A stretch of 64,000 nucleotides of DNA from Ascidia mentula (Eukaryota; Chordata; Ascidiacea; Phlebobranchia; Ascidiidae): the NCBI GenBank assembly GCA_947561715.1, contig OX387202.1, forward strand, positions 4,973,001-5,037,000, written 5' to 3'. The notes beneath the pieces are model-generated. The model did not search any database. It was given only the letters and a program-made list of their open reading frames with translations, and had not been told where the DNA came from. This document shows, in pieces, positions 22,431 through 34,697 of this stretch. The position numbers and the translations under genes were made by a program. Positions within the stretch are counted from its first letter, which is position 1. Every line of letters begins with the position of its first letter.

Positions 22431-25400
22431 TCGTTCTGGTCCTTTGCAACTAGTAGTTTTCAAATACAGAGAAGACTAGCAATGAAGCGAAATCCAAGTT
22501 GCTATTATGTTGTGTTGGATGGTTTTAAAGCAAAACAAAACCATTTGAAGACTTCAGATTTATTTTTTTAACTTATTTAAACACTGTGCTAACAGCCAGT
22601 CAGATGGTTCCGGCAGTTATCCGGAAAGGCCTGTTTTAGATATTACGGTTAACAGCATAACTGGCTGTTTTCAGAACAAATGAATATTTCACAAACTTCG
22701 CACGGTGCTTCTGATTCACCACCCAAAAGAAAATCAAAGAGCTTGTGGAAACCCTTACTTGTGGCTGTTGGTTTTGTCGCTGTACTTGTAATAACTACAG
22801 TGTTTGGAGTGCTTAATTTTGTAAACACACCAGTAAGTTGATTCACTTGTTTTATTTACTTCAGGTTTCCCTAGTTTTGTCAATTCTTTGGGTATGTTAG
22901 TAGATGTTTATGATATTTTTTGTTTTAGATTCCAGAAAACTCCTACGAAGGCAGTAAGTGAACGTTATCACCGTTCTTTTCTCTTTCGCAAAACTGATAT
23001 TACACAATAAACTTGTTAAATACAAATTGTGATATACTTGCAGCTTCAGCAAATGTTCCAAACACCACTTCATCACCAATAACGAAACCAGAGCTTGGCA
23101 CATATTCAAACCCAGCGAATTCATGTGTTCAACTAAAAGATGCAGACTTTGCCGATGGTATATACGTGATAAGAAATTCGGGGGATTCATACCAGGTAAA
23201 AATGTTGAAAGCGAAGTTTTTGCAAACCAACCATTATTTTACATTATTTGTCTGCTATATGTGATTGTTGTTAGAACTAAAAAACATTGAAAAGTATGGT
23301 CTGATGTCAATCAAAATCTTTTTTTAATGAAATAAACTTTTTATCGCACTTTTGTTGGTTTACAATCTTGGCAACATTGTTTGTGCAATTCTTTAGGCAT
23401 TTTGTGATATGACAGCAGCGGGAGGTGGTTGGATATTGGTTGCAACTGTTGACCAAAAAATATTTGATTCATCAGAAAACTTTGGCGACGATTGGTTTCT
23501 AGATTCCAGTCTCGATATTGCATCTACCCAAAGTTTGTAATATTTTTAGTGAATCATCAGTAAATTTTGAAAGTTTTTAAATTAAAAAATAATGCAGCAT
23601 TTCAGAACTGGATGAACAAAAACACTTTTGGAACAATTAACACTTGCACAAGCTTGGACTATAAAAATAGTGCTTACTTCGAATACCAAGTACGTTTATA
23701 TCCTTATTAAGCGTTCTTTAAAAATTCCTACTGTCCATGCGACCGCATATATTACATTGCACTAGGGACGTGACATTATGCTGCGACATGTACCAAATTT
23801 TACACCAGCAGAGCGTAGTAGAGAGAATAGGTTTTTGGAATACCGAACGGAAAACGGAGTGATGACCATCTATGGCGGAAACTTACAGAGAATGTTTTAC
23901 CACCATCTCCCTTTAGTTCCTAAAGATGGTCTGTTAAGCAAATTTCCCCTTTTATCACCTGGTTTAATTTGTTAATAATTATTTACCACTTTAGAAATTC
24001 ACCTCAACGTCACTGCAATGATTAATAGTCTTGCTATCCGTGCAAAGGAAATCACCAAATTAATTCCGGATTTTTACAATTATGAATATGGAAATAATCC
24101 CTCTGAAATTCAGTCAGAGCCAAACTCTTTGTATCATCCAAGTGGCATGCAGGTTTATAAAGATTGAGTGTTATATCTCTTATTCAAACAAAAAAATTTC
24201 AAGGTTTATCTCAATTATCGTCAAACATCCGTTTCTTTGACAAACTGTTACGGAATTAACATTGAATACGGAAAAACGTACAGGTAAATTAATTCCATTC
24301 TCTTGTTTAAGTTTATTACCTGAATATGTATGAATGCTAAACTTCTTTGGCCACAAGTAATGAAACTACATTTAGTTGTAATGACGGAAACACAACATGG
24401 TCAAGTATAAAGACTCATCCTTTTATTGGACTATTGAGAGTGGGTACTTCTGACGGAAGTTTTGATAGCCTCACTCTTCAGGCACGATTTGTATTTACTT
24501 TTGTCTGTGTATGTGGTAATGATATGCCAAAAATATGTGGTATTTTAAATTCTACTAAATTTCCTCTTTAACGATTCCGGGAATTACTCCTCATTTCTGT
24601 AGTCAACAGATTCTAACTTTGGAACGTATCTTTGCATAACTGTAGGGAAAAGATATCAAATAATTGTGCTTGCATCATCGTAATTTTGAAAACATTCCGA
24701 GGACAATGCATGTTTGCAGGTCAATTCGCATCGATTAAACACAGATCTGCAAATTTCTTACACTGGAAACGTCGCAATGCAACAGACAACCTTATCTTAC
24801 AACGCTATGTGTAGATACAATATGACGTCACCTTCCATCTGTGACGTAATGTTTTACATCCACAACACTGCGGTACAATAACCTTACCAAAACAGACCAC
24901 CTTACTAGTTGTTTCTAACGTGACAAATATTAAATATTGACTGCAGGCATGGAAATCTTACGGTAACCTGAATGTGACCATGTCTCCCGAATACTCTCCT
25001 TACAACATATACATGACTTCTCATGCTGCAGTGCAAAACATGGTAATGGGATATACAATGTTTTCCAGGTAAGTGTAACAAAAATCAATAACACAATGTG
25101 TCAAATGTAGTGCAAATATATGTGCAGACGCAGCGGAGTTTTAATACCGAAGGATGATCTAGAAGCAGCAATGGAAAAGATCTTGGAGATTATATCTGAA
25201 AGTGCTTAAATTTAAATGATTTACGAAACAAAAATATATCTTTGCTTTTGTATAGGTACGATGTACGACGATGTACTTGCGGTACCAGTTCATTTTTCGG
25301 TTGGAGACGTCTCTGATGTAGACTCTATGCTGCCACCAAGTGTAAAGCCTTTACCAACTGGGTTTATTCAATTTCGAGCTTACGGCATTACTGGAAGCGT

Positions 25401-25734
25401 CTATGCCATTTGCCCCGCAGTAAAGTAAGAGCAAAAATATGCGTGTTTTTAATCATGTTAACAAGGTCAATTATCAAGGGTAAACGATTGGAGAAGTGAA
25501 TTTGTTTGCATTGGGGGAAGAAAAAACCCGCATGATGAAACTTGCAGGGATTGCAACGACTTCACACGTAAAATGATTCATTTTTCCATTCGCTTATATT
25601 TACGATTTAATCAATGACATAATGTTTTAGACTGGAATGGATTTCCTGGTACCATCATCCAAGAAAACACTCCTGTGGACTTTGCCCATTCGCAAAGAGA
25701 TCTTAATTCAACTATTATGATATTCTACAGATAA
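21969..25734 (+). CDS. Type II membrane intelectin-like protein A, split by a large inserted domain
   Basis: Sixteen exons keep phase to a 720-aa product: 21969-22332, 22675-22832, 22929-22953, 23044-23195, 23397-23532, 23598-23689, 23766-23928, 23995-24152, 24204-24283, 24358-24481, 24720-24872, 24947-25068, 25128-25201, 25256-25424, 25479-25567, 25631-25734. Residues 1-145 are cytoplasmic with YYVNE, LYESV and RPKPPGRKPG (SH2/SH3-type motifs); 147-171 is a TM helix; a short Thr/Pro stalk follows. Residues ~205-363 are the first intelectin half (ADGIYVIR, CDMTAAGGGWILVATV, MLRHVPNF, YRTENG). Residues ~364-600 are an insert I cannot assign. Residues ~601-720 are the second half (VLAVPVHFSVG, TGFIQFRAYG, VCIGG, CNDF, STIMIFYR). 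Intelectins are Ca-dependent lectins binding microbial exocyclic diols. Exon 10 ends at a weak GC donor. With no stop or frameshift, I consider it functional; a receptor role is inferred. Confidence 0.85.
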
Positions 25735-26099
25735 ATGCCAAAAATACCTGAATATCGAAATTGAATTAAGCATGATTTGTACCAATATCAACAAAACATT
25801 GTCGAAATTTTCTTATTTTTATATTAATACTTTTTTCGTCATAATTGGCCAAAATAATCCAAAGAATTTCTGATTTTTTGCTGCCTTGTTCTTTGCTATT
25901 CGACTATATCTTTTGAAATGCTCTGATTGTAACCATCATATAGTTTCACATTTATCAAACCTAGCACAATTAAATTGTGTTGTATTCGTCTGTTAAATGA
26001 TTCCTAAACACTAAAATGGAAGACAAGGTTAGCACTCACGCATTTTGATAGTTGCATTAAACATAGCTCACACAAGTAACAATGACGCTGGAAAGATTG

Positions 26100-26530
26100 C
26101 GGCACGTTTCACCAACTACGCTGCTGTGCCCCCTTGGATACGTACAAAGATAGAAATCCCTCTCAACTTAAACCGCTCTGGAAGTTTGCGCGATCGCTTG
26201 GTGTGTTGCAGATTTCTGGGACCTAACCCAGGAGTGCTCGGATTGGCTGGAACGTTAATTTCTGTGGACGAAGGCTGCAAATGTTGTTCTTTAATTCTTG
26301 CGTCGGTTTTAAACCTTGGTTTAACGGCAGAATTTCGTAGCTGGTATCTGTACACCGGTGGAAACAGAGTTTGCTTTTTGTCATTGAATGATGACGCATG
26401 CGTATCAATGTTCAATGACTCTAAAAACATCCTCTTATACCTATCGGACTTGCGTTCCAAAATGATCGTTCTTGTGAAGTCCACCGCATGTCCTGTTTCG
26501 GCCGCATGTTGAAAAAGAGCGACTGTACGT
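26100..26530 (-). mobile_element. PLE endonuclease fragment
   Basis: Minus-strand frame reads AETGHAVDFTRTIILERKSD and YKRMFLESLNIDTHASSFND, matching the PLE frames at 15.8 and 19.1 kb, then continues into a longer C-terminal tail rich in Pro and Thr. It sits at the left edge of the right-hand duplication unit, as the 19.0-kb fragment does for the left unit. Confidence 0.65.
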
Positions 26531-26629
26531 TTAACGTATGGTCGTTTCTCTTTTAATGATAAATGGTTGGTGGGTGCTTGTCCGTACGAAGGAACGATTA
26601 ACGCAATGTTAGGGGTTCCTTTGGCAATG

Positions 26630-29600
26630 CTACGTTCACGTAAGCTTGGCGCTACATTGGTGTTGCTCCTAGCTGACGAACGGCATCTCGCAAGTTAGGC
26701 AGCAACTGTTGCTGAGTTTGAGACTTAAGTTGCGTTTTCACAAAATCACCCAGAATTATTATGGAGGGGAGCCGTACCCCAGTTGAGCTGAGAATGCTTG
26801 CAGGTACTTCACTTGAGTACGATCCGCTTGAACATCAGTAATTTGTTGTGCTGCAGCGAGTGCAAACAATGACAATCCATTGGAATTCGCACGGCATTAA
26901 TGGAATATCTTGAAAGAGTATCGCTGACCCATTGTCCAATGTGCGGAAACTTTCGCAAACGCAACAGTTTAAGGCTTGTGACAGTATTATGCTGTAACAA
27001 CATGTCCTTGTATACAATATCGGAAATGGCCAACTGCCAAATGAAAGGCAAGTTCCTTGCCGAAGGCACCGTACTTTATACAAGTCTAGAGAAGCTATTT
27101 ACCACAAATTGCCAACGGTCGCCTCACGTCATTATTATTATTAAGTTGCTGTAATAATGTGTCAAGAGCATTTTGCGAGACTTCAGATACCATGGTTGTT
27201 TGCGCATTGGGTGATATAGTCCCTAATAAGCGTTTTTTTGACAATGTCACATCGGTGCTCTTGTGGCGGGTTTATGAGGACATCGATTAAACAAACAGCT
27301 GTTGACTGATCAAGAGAACTTCCCACTTGAAAGTATTTTGTCGTGTCACTCGAAATGTTCCGAAGAGCGAATTGGGCATCTACTTGCTGGAACCTCATCC
27401 TCAGTTATGTCGTCAATAAAGTAGGCAGCTTAACTGCCACTGCATTCTGCGACTACTGGCTGTGGCCCAACGTACAAATGTTTTTTTTTGCGTTTTCACT
27501 AAACCACCAAGACCTATTGTGGAGGAGCCGTACACCTGCTGAGCTGAATGCTTGAAGTCATCTTTAGTGGCATTCCGAATATCAAGCAATACCCAAGGTA
27601 TATCGTCAACGCAGTTGGGTCCTGTTAGCCTTGCCACGAAGGCACAATGCACGATTTCCAGCGCCGTTGATAAAGTGTTTTGTTAAAATTGGTAAAGTTT
27701 TGCCCTTTGAAGCCTTATATGTTTAATAAATATTGATGCTGACGCGTGGACAACCTTTTAAAGCGATTGTCTTTTCTTAACTGATGTTACAAGAAGAGTT
27801 TGGTTAAACGCCAACTTCTTTCTGCTTTTTGTTTGAATAAGAATAAGAAAGCAAACAGTCATTCAAAAATAAAAAAGTTGGATTAATGTCGTTGTGGAAG
27901 CTTTAGCCACGGACTGGTAAAAACTTAATTACCCAACTGTTGGTTTGTTTTACAAAATTAAAGCTTCGGTAATCGTCTGCTTAAAATACCTTGTGAACCG
28001 GGCAACATTAATTGCAGTATCAATTATAGGCAAAGTGTAAACAATTAAGGGAGATTTAACTTGTAAATCATAATCTTGCAAACTTTCCTAAGATTACTTA
28101 CTACTATGGACGCCATAATTTGTGCTTGTCATAAAAAAGCGCCATATGCCTACTCGTAAAGAAGAATATTACTTGTATGTACAAGAGTTGGTCGTCCAGG
28201 AGGGCAAGAAAGGCAAAAGAGCCAAGGAAATCTCTGGCAAAGGGCGAAACCTATAGGGCTGTACAATATTACTGTGGAGATTGTAATACTGCCGTAGGGA
28301 TATTTTAGGCGTTATAAAAAGACTAGTTTAACAACGAGGGTGACAGAAAAGATCAATTGAATTTTAGTGCTTCGGTGAAACTGTTCATACAACGTCATTT
28401 TATTGATGTATTTGACCTAATAAAATTATATGGATCAGAAGAAAGTGAAAGTGTTTTGCAGATTGGAGATAATAAAATGTATAAACTGCTCTGTTGCTCC
28501 TGGATTACTTCAAAAGTTGGTCAAGGTCGAACTAAGTGATTCCTAACGCACGGCCAATCTAATAAACACGAAAGAAGGTTTTAAATCACAAGTGCGATGT
28601 GGAGGTCGAATCAACACACATTTTTTTGATCTAACAAATAAATTTTACCACAAGAGCAGACAAAAAATGGTTAAATGTTTTCGCAACTAAAGCTAGCTAT
28701 TTGCAGTTGCAAAATTATTTGATTTTGGTTTCACGAGTGTTGAATGATTTGTTAACACGTAATAAACTAGTCATCATAAGAAGCTTTCAGGGGAACTATT
28801 TTGAACATACGCCAATATTTACAAAGCAGTTAAACGCCAAGTTCCTTGTACTGTCCGATAAAGTGAATGTAGTTGACGGCAATAAAACCAATCGCTTTTT
28901 CACCTTCGCTGTGTTGGTTGTGACTGTACAGTTTAGTAGGGATGCGTTCAATTCTTGATTAAAACTGTTTTGTGTTGTCAGTTCGACAGCGAATCTGGGA
29001 TTGAAGATAGAGGTCTTAACGGTTGTGCATTGAATGTATTTCAGATAGTAAGCAGAAGTAACATAACAGTATAATTTGTATGCCTAAATTAAACATTATA
29101 ATTACAGTAATATTTTGATAGCGAAAACGGTGTTTGCGACTGTGCCTTTAATGTAGTTTAGGGCATTGCGATGGCAAACTATTACGTCAATGAAGACGCC
29201 AGCTTGTATGAAAGTGTTGACGTTGCGAGGGATCACAGACCAAAACCTCCAGGAAGAAAACCAGGCAACAGTGCACAAAATGTGAGGAACTTTTCTGGAT
29301 ACCAAGACAGTGGAAATATAAGTTCCTCAAACGACACTACGGAGAGTAACCTGTACTTGCAAAGCAGTCCACAAACAACTGGGGGTGAGGAAGATAAATG
29401 GTTTCCAAAAAATCCGGAAGTTGGGCGAAAAAACTTGTCACCTTCACAAATAAATGCTGTTATCGAAAATGACTACACAGGAACAACAATCAATTTTCCC
29501 GTGACTGGCCCGGCAAATAATGCGACAAGGAGAGGTACGTACCGTCCGCAATGGCGGAAAATCTTAGAAAAGGAAACGTTTTCCTAAGCTTCCGTGACAT

Positions 29601-29635
29601 TGACTTTTCTAACACCATAATTCAACTACAACCTG
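26630..29635 (+). repeat. Right copy of the highly conserved part of the tandem duplication
   Basis: Nearly identical to 19360-22430, from the TTGGCGCTACATTGGTGTTG string through exon 1 of intelectin-like gene B. Small indels separate the copies. The right copy has an extra ~60-70 bases near its start relative to the left. Confidence 0.85.
27413..27652 (-). pseudogene. Gypsy integrase scrap (right copy)
   Basis: Same sequence as 20199-20450 with a few substitutions (TGPNCVDDIPWVLLDIRNAT). It was duplicated with the surrounding segment rather than inserted independently. Confidence 0.65.
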
Positions 29636-32600
29636 CTCTAGTGCTTTGTAACTAGCAGTTTTCAAATACAGAGAAGACTAGCAATGAAGCGAAATCCAAG
29701 TTGCTATAATGTTGTGTTGGATTGTTTTCAAGCAAAACTAAACTGTTTTAAGATTTAGCATTTGTTTTTTTTAAACTTATTTATACACTGTGCTAACAGC
29801 TAGTCAGATGGTTTGGGCAGTTATACAAAAAGGCCTGTTTTTCATATCACCGTTAACAGCTTAACTGCCTGTTTTAGAACAAATGAATATTTCACAAACT
29901 GCGCTCGGTGCTTCTGATTCACCAACAAAAAGAAAATCAAAAAGATTGTGGAAACCCTTACTTGTGGCTTTTGGTTTTGTCGCTGTGCTTGTTATAACTA
30001 CAGTGTTTGGAGTGCTTAATTTTATGAACACATCAGTAAGTTGATTTTTATTTACTTCCGGTTTCCCTAGTTTTGTCAATTTTTGTGAATGTTAATAAAT
30101 GTTTATGCTATTTTTTTTAGATTTCAGAAAAATCCAACGAAGACAGTAAGTTAAAGTCATCACCGTTCTTTTTTCTCGCTGAATTGATATTACGCAATAT
30201 CCTTTTAAATTCAAATTGTGATATACTTGCAGCTTCAGCTAATGTTCCAAATACCACTTCACCAGCAATAACAACCCAACCGACACCAGAGCTTGGCACA
30301 TATTCAAACCCAGCGAATTCATGTATTCAACTGAAAGATGCGGACTTTGGTGATGGTACTTACGTGATACGAAATTCAAGCGATTCCTATAAGGTAAGAG
30401 TATTGTAATGAAACTCTTGTCAAACGAATCTTTACTTCGCATTATTTTTATGCTAACGACGATTTTTATGAAAATTTTTCGTCAAACGTATATTTGCTAC
30501 CGCTAATTCAAACACAATAAACTGAGTTCGGATTTAATTTCTTTCAATTTATTGGGTTTAGGTTTATTGTGATATGACGGCAGCGGGAGGTGGATGGATG
30601 TTGGTTGCAACTGTTAACCAAAACACATTCGATGAATCTGTTCATTACGACGATAATTGGTTTCTTGACTCTAGACATGACACTGCATCTATCCAAAGTA
30701 TGTCACACGACTTTCAATACACTATCCTCAAGATATGCTTTAATAGATTAACAATTTTACAGCATTTCAGAACTGGATGAACAAAAACATTTTTGGAACA
30801 ATTGAAACTTGTACAAATTTTGACTACAAAAATAGGGCTTATTTTGAGTATCAAGTAGGTTTTTATTATCATTGAAAGGTTTGTACAGAACATAGTGGCA
30901 ATTTCACTGTGCACTAGGGTCGTGACGTTTTGCTTCGTCATGTACCAAATTATACACCAGTGGTTGTCAGCAGAGAACAAAGCTTTTTGCAATATCAAAC
31001 TGAAAATGGATTTATGGGTTTTTACGGAGGAAACTTGCAAAAACTATTTTATCACCATTTTCCTCTGCAACCTACAAATGGTGAGTTTAAAATATTTTTC
31101 ACTAAAACTTGCTACTTCTGCACACTTACTAATAACTATTGCAATGTTTTAGCATATCAGTTGGACATCGATGTAATATTGGATAGTCTTGCTATGGCAG
31201 CTGACGAAATCACAGAATTAATTTCCGATTTTTACCCTTATGAATATGGTAGTGACCCCAACGAGCTTGTTAATAATGATTCCATATTTTATAATCCCAG
31301 GGGTATGAAGGTTAGCATAACATCGAAATGTACTCTTTCATACTGTAACATTAACACAAACTGAAACACTTGTTATATTGAAGGTCTCTTTCCAATACTG
31401 TGCAAGTGGATGTTGCCTTATTGAAATAGAATACGGACAAACGCACAGGTACCAAAAAATAGTGCTATGATTATTTTAAAATAATCTGTTGTTAATATAT
31501 AATTTATATAAACCTATTAAAACAAATTTCTTTGATAGTTGCAACGTTTCAAACACAACTTGGTCAAGCATAAAATCTCATCCATTTCTGGGATTGTTTA
31601 AAGTAGGAAATGTGGATGAGAATTTCAGTGATTTTTATTTACGGGTAAAGGAAGATTTAAAAAATGTAACCGAGTGTGCAAGCGATGTAATACTTTAGTT
31701 CTAAGAGATCTTGTGCCTTTAATTGAGTATAAATTTCATCATCTATAAGTCAATGTTTTTGGTTGCACATTGATCCCTCACAACGTTTGGTACTTTGTTT
31801 TGGAAATTTCAGAGTGCAGCCTAATTATTTGAACAATCGCAATTTGTTTGTAGGTTACATCATACCGACCTAGTACAGATCAGCAAATACGATTTCAAAA
31901 AAACATTACGTCAGACCAACAAATTACTTTAACGTATGATGCTACATGTAGATACAATATGACATCGCCGTCTATATGCGACGTCATGTTTTACGTCTCC
32001 AATGAAGTGGTATCTTCTTTCAGTTACTTGCATTTTTTTTAATCTAACACAAAAATATGTCTGTGATAAATAAAGGCTTGGAATTCATTCGGCAGCTTTG
32101 AGGTGATCCAACAGAATACTTCGGATACCTACAACATAGACATGTCAACTGACGCTCCAATGCAAAATATATTGGTTGGATATACAATGCTTTCCAGGTA
32201 TAATTCGTTTAACAAGAAACAGCCAAACTGAAACACTTTTGCAACCTTTAGGGAGAATGGAGTGCTAATTGAAGAGACTGAAATATTTCTGGCAATGGAG
32301 AAAATATTGGAAATTGTGTCTAAAAGTACGTTAAATTTGAAAGTAAATAAAAAAGATGCTGATTTTAGAAGTTTCAGATTATTTGTATGACAATGTACAT
32401 GCTGTACCCGTTCAATTCTCAATTGGTAACAAATCAGTTGTTGATTCGATGCTGCCTCCCAGCGTAAAACCCCTTCCAAGTGGATTTATTCAGTTTCGAG
32501 CTTACAGTAGTTCTGGAAGCGTTTATGCCATGTGTCCGGCAGTGAGGTAGGGATATAAATCAGTTTTGTTGAAAACAAAACTAATAAGGTTAATCTTATG

Positions 32601-32855
32601 ATGAAGCGTAAATGATTGGAGAAGTGAATATGTGTGCATCGGTGGAAGGAAAAATCCTCAGGATCAAGATTGCTATGATTGCAACGACTTTACGCGTAAA
32701 TTTATTGAAATTTGGCAATCTTTTTTATTATTTAATGATATTTTGCTTCAGACTGGAACGGATTTCCGAAAACCATAACAGAAGATGACGCTCCGGTGAA
32801 GTTTGCGCATTCTAAAAGAGATCTCAATTCAACCATCATGATATTTTACAAATAA
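29171..32855 (+). CDS. Type II membrane intelectin-like protein B, split by a large inserted domain
   Basis: Same 16-exon plan as gene A. Exon 1 (29171-29534) differs from A at only a few residues in 121; exon 2 (29878-30035) carries the TM helix (LLVAFGFVAVLVITTVFGVL). Ectodomain landmarks: CDMTAAGGGWMLVATVNQNT, FQNWMNKNIFGTIETC, RDVLLRHVPNYTP, the insert from about 31154 to 32321 (ILDSLAMAADEITELISDFY to AMEKILEIVSK), then VHAVPVQFSIG, SGFIQFRAYS, VCIGG and STIMIFYK, stop at 32853-32855. Outside exon 1, substitutions are frequent and the stalk has a short indel (TTQPTPELG against TKPELG), so A and B should have distinct binding surfaces. No stop or frameshift seen; the donor of exon 10 is a normal GT. 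Function as for A: membrane lectin-like receptor, inferred. Confidence 0.85.
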
Positions 32856-32869
32856 TTTTTAAATGTACA

Positions 32870-33660
32870 TGTATATTGCAAATTCAGTAAAACATCCTCT
32901 AATAGGAACAGAGCAAAATCTACATGATTTTATAAAGGGGCATATATTAGCATACATTCGTATGTGCTTAATGTCAAGCTTCGTATACTATTGAATCTAG
33001 CTGTAGTATGCTATACATGACTAGCCATCATATTCTTTCCGCAGTATTACTAAAATTTTGTAATTAACACATCACTATTGTACGTTGGAATTAAATATTC
33101 ATATATCCCATATTAGTGCTACTAAAACTTTAGTACGGCGAGGTTGCCGATTAAATTCACAAATGCAATCTCTAAAATATGATTTCACCACCTTTATCCA
33201 CTTTTCTCTGTTTGTAAAATGTATCAGTTTGAAATCTTCTTGGCTCTCACATTGTCCCAAATTTCATGTCTTCTTCTCATCCACCGGAATTCAAAACCAG
33301 GTATCCTGGCCATGATTCCGTATCTTGTTCACATGTTGGTATGTGGATCGGGCGCTTGACCGAAATCGTGTACAAACGATACATGCGTTCGTAAAACTAC
33401 GACAGCTGACAGTAAAACAATCTGCACCGCTTGTGCCCGAGAATGTAAATTTCAAAACGGAACTGTTTTACGCTTTTGTCAAGTAACTATTTTCTTGTCT
33501 GAAATGTCAACAACATTGTGTATTTTAGTTTGTTTACTTAAACATTGAAAGAATATTGTTTAATCTAATATCACATGACAGGTAGCATCACAAACGGCGT
33601 TAGTAATTCATTGTCGTTTATTTTTCCTTCTGGCGTTACCTAACTCATTATTGGTGCTCC
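32870..33660. other. Non-coding interval after intelectin-like gene B
   Basis: No recognised exon or repeat. The frame at 33085-33315 looks random. Confidence 0.35.
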
Positions 33661-33748
33661 CAACAGAATTAGCACTAGAATAAATGGAATAGGATATATG
33701 CAAATGTGCATGCGAAAATTGTGACAAACAACTTTAAATCCGTGTATA

Positions 33749-33801
33749 AGCTGCAGACAGATGGCCACTGTTTCGACCTAAAAGGTCTCATCAGTGCAGC
33801 T
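33749..33801 (-). ncRNA. Type I hammerhead ribozyme, canonical core and all three stems
   Basis: Read on the minus strand: stem I AGCTGCA (33801-33795); core CTGATGA (33794-33788); stem II GACCT-TTT-AGGTC (33787-33775), five perfect pairs; GAAA (33774-33771); stem III CAG...CTG closed by the A-U pair, with loop TGGCCAT; cleavage triplet GTC ending at 33756; then TGCAGCT (33755-33749), the exact complement of stem I (seven pairs). Every invariant core base of the hammerhead family is present. It should cleave its own transcript after the C at 33756. Partial copies of the same sequence lie at 52.4, 54.77 and 55.55 kb, so it belongs to a dispersed repeat. Confidence 0.85.
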
Positions 33802-34015
33802 GGTGTGACTATAAGACGAACTTTGCAGACCAAACGGCCAAGCAACTTTAACTTTAAATTTTGAAACGATAAATCGTTTAAAACGCAATGTGTGCAAAAG
33901 TTGCAACATATGCGAGAAACAATATACTTTCTAAGTAGTTTCTGCACACGAGCGTACTCAAAACTCACATGTGATGCAACAAAGTTTTGTTTGCGATTGA
34001 CAAGTAAATTTTCAC

Positions 34016-34170
34016 CTTAAACCGGTTGATGCTTTATTGCGAGAGTTAGAAAGGGGCTAGCAACACAAAAAAAACACGAGTATATAAGGCGGCAATCGCG
34101 ATATGGGAAAAAGGCAATAGCACGCTTCAATTCACAGGCGAACACTAAAGTGGCCACAGGACCCCCCTTT
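34016..34170 (-). mobile_element. 3' LTR start and polypurine tract of the second Gypsy element
   Basis: On the minus strand a GAAAGGGGGG polypurine tract (about 34162-34170) is followed by TCCTGTGGCCAC, a TATATACTCG box and AATAAAGCATCAACCGGTTT. This is the expected order at the 3' end of an LTR element. The outer LTR limit is approximate. Confidence 0.6.
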
Positions 34171-34186
34171 CAGAAGCGGACAATTG

Positions 34187-34673
34187 TCACGCTTCGTCGC
34201 CTGCAGGGGCAATAAAATCACCAGGAACGGTCAAAGTAGTACCGTAAACAAGCTCTGCGGAAGAGGCCTGCAGGTCATCTTTGGGTGCGGTACGAACACC
34301 AAGTAACACCCACGGTAACTCGACAGATACCGAGCAGTTGACCAATGGTTGTCCACAATTCGGACGTGAACTGAGGACCCCGATCTGACGATACGTGACT
34401 AGGAATGCCGAACCTCGCAACCCAATGAAAAACGAAAGCACGTGCACAAGTGATGGTGGTGGCGTCATCGATTGGTATCGCTTCCGGCCATCGGGTGAAG
34501 CTGTCGACCACAGTTAATAAATACCTTTGACCTCGACAAAGTGGAAGAGGACAAACGATGTTGATATTTATGTGTTGAAAACGAGATGTCGGAGGGCTGT
34601 ACTCGGCAAGTGGAGCCCGAACGTGCTTCTGAACCTTGGCGTGCTGGCAAGCTACACATTGCTTGGCCCACAA
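34187..34673 (-). pseudogene. Gypsy integrase, broken
   Basis: Frame 34275-34673 reads CVACQHAKVQKHVRAPLAEY, then YLLTVVDSFTRWPEAIP (first Asp) and VSSDRGPQFTSELW (second Asp), but goes out of frame before the third catalytic residue. Another frame (34187-34468) resumes with LPWVLLGVRTAPKDDLQASS and ELVYGTTLTVPGDF. The segment with the catalytic Glu is missing or rearranged between them, so the enzyme is dead. Confidence 0.8.
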
Positions 34674-34697
34674 CGCTACTTGCTTCCTTAACCCATG

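Noticed and set aside
21969..32855. Self-incompatibility ligands of the v-Themis type (fibrinogen-like)
   Set aside because: The ectodomain matches intelectin rather than a fibrinogen C-terminal domain throughout, and no polycystin-like partner gene is nested here.
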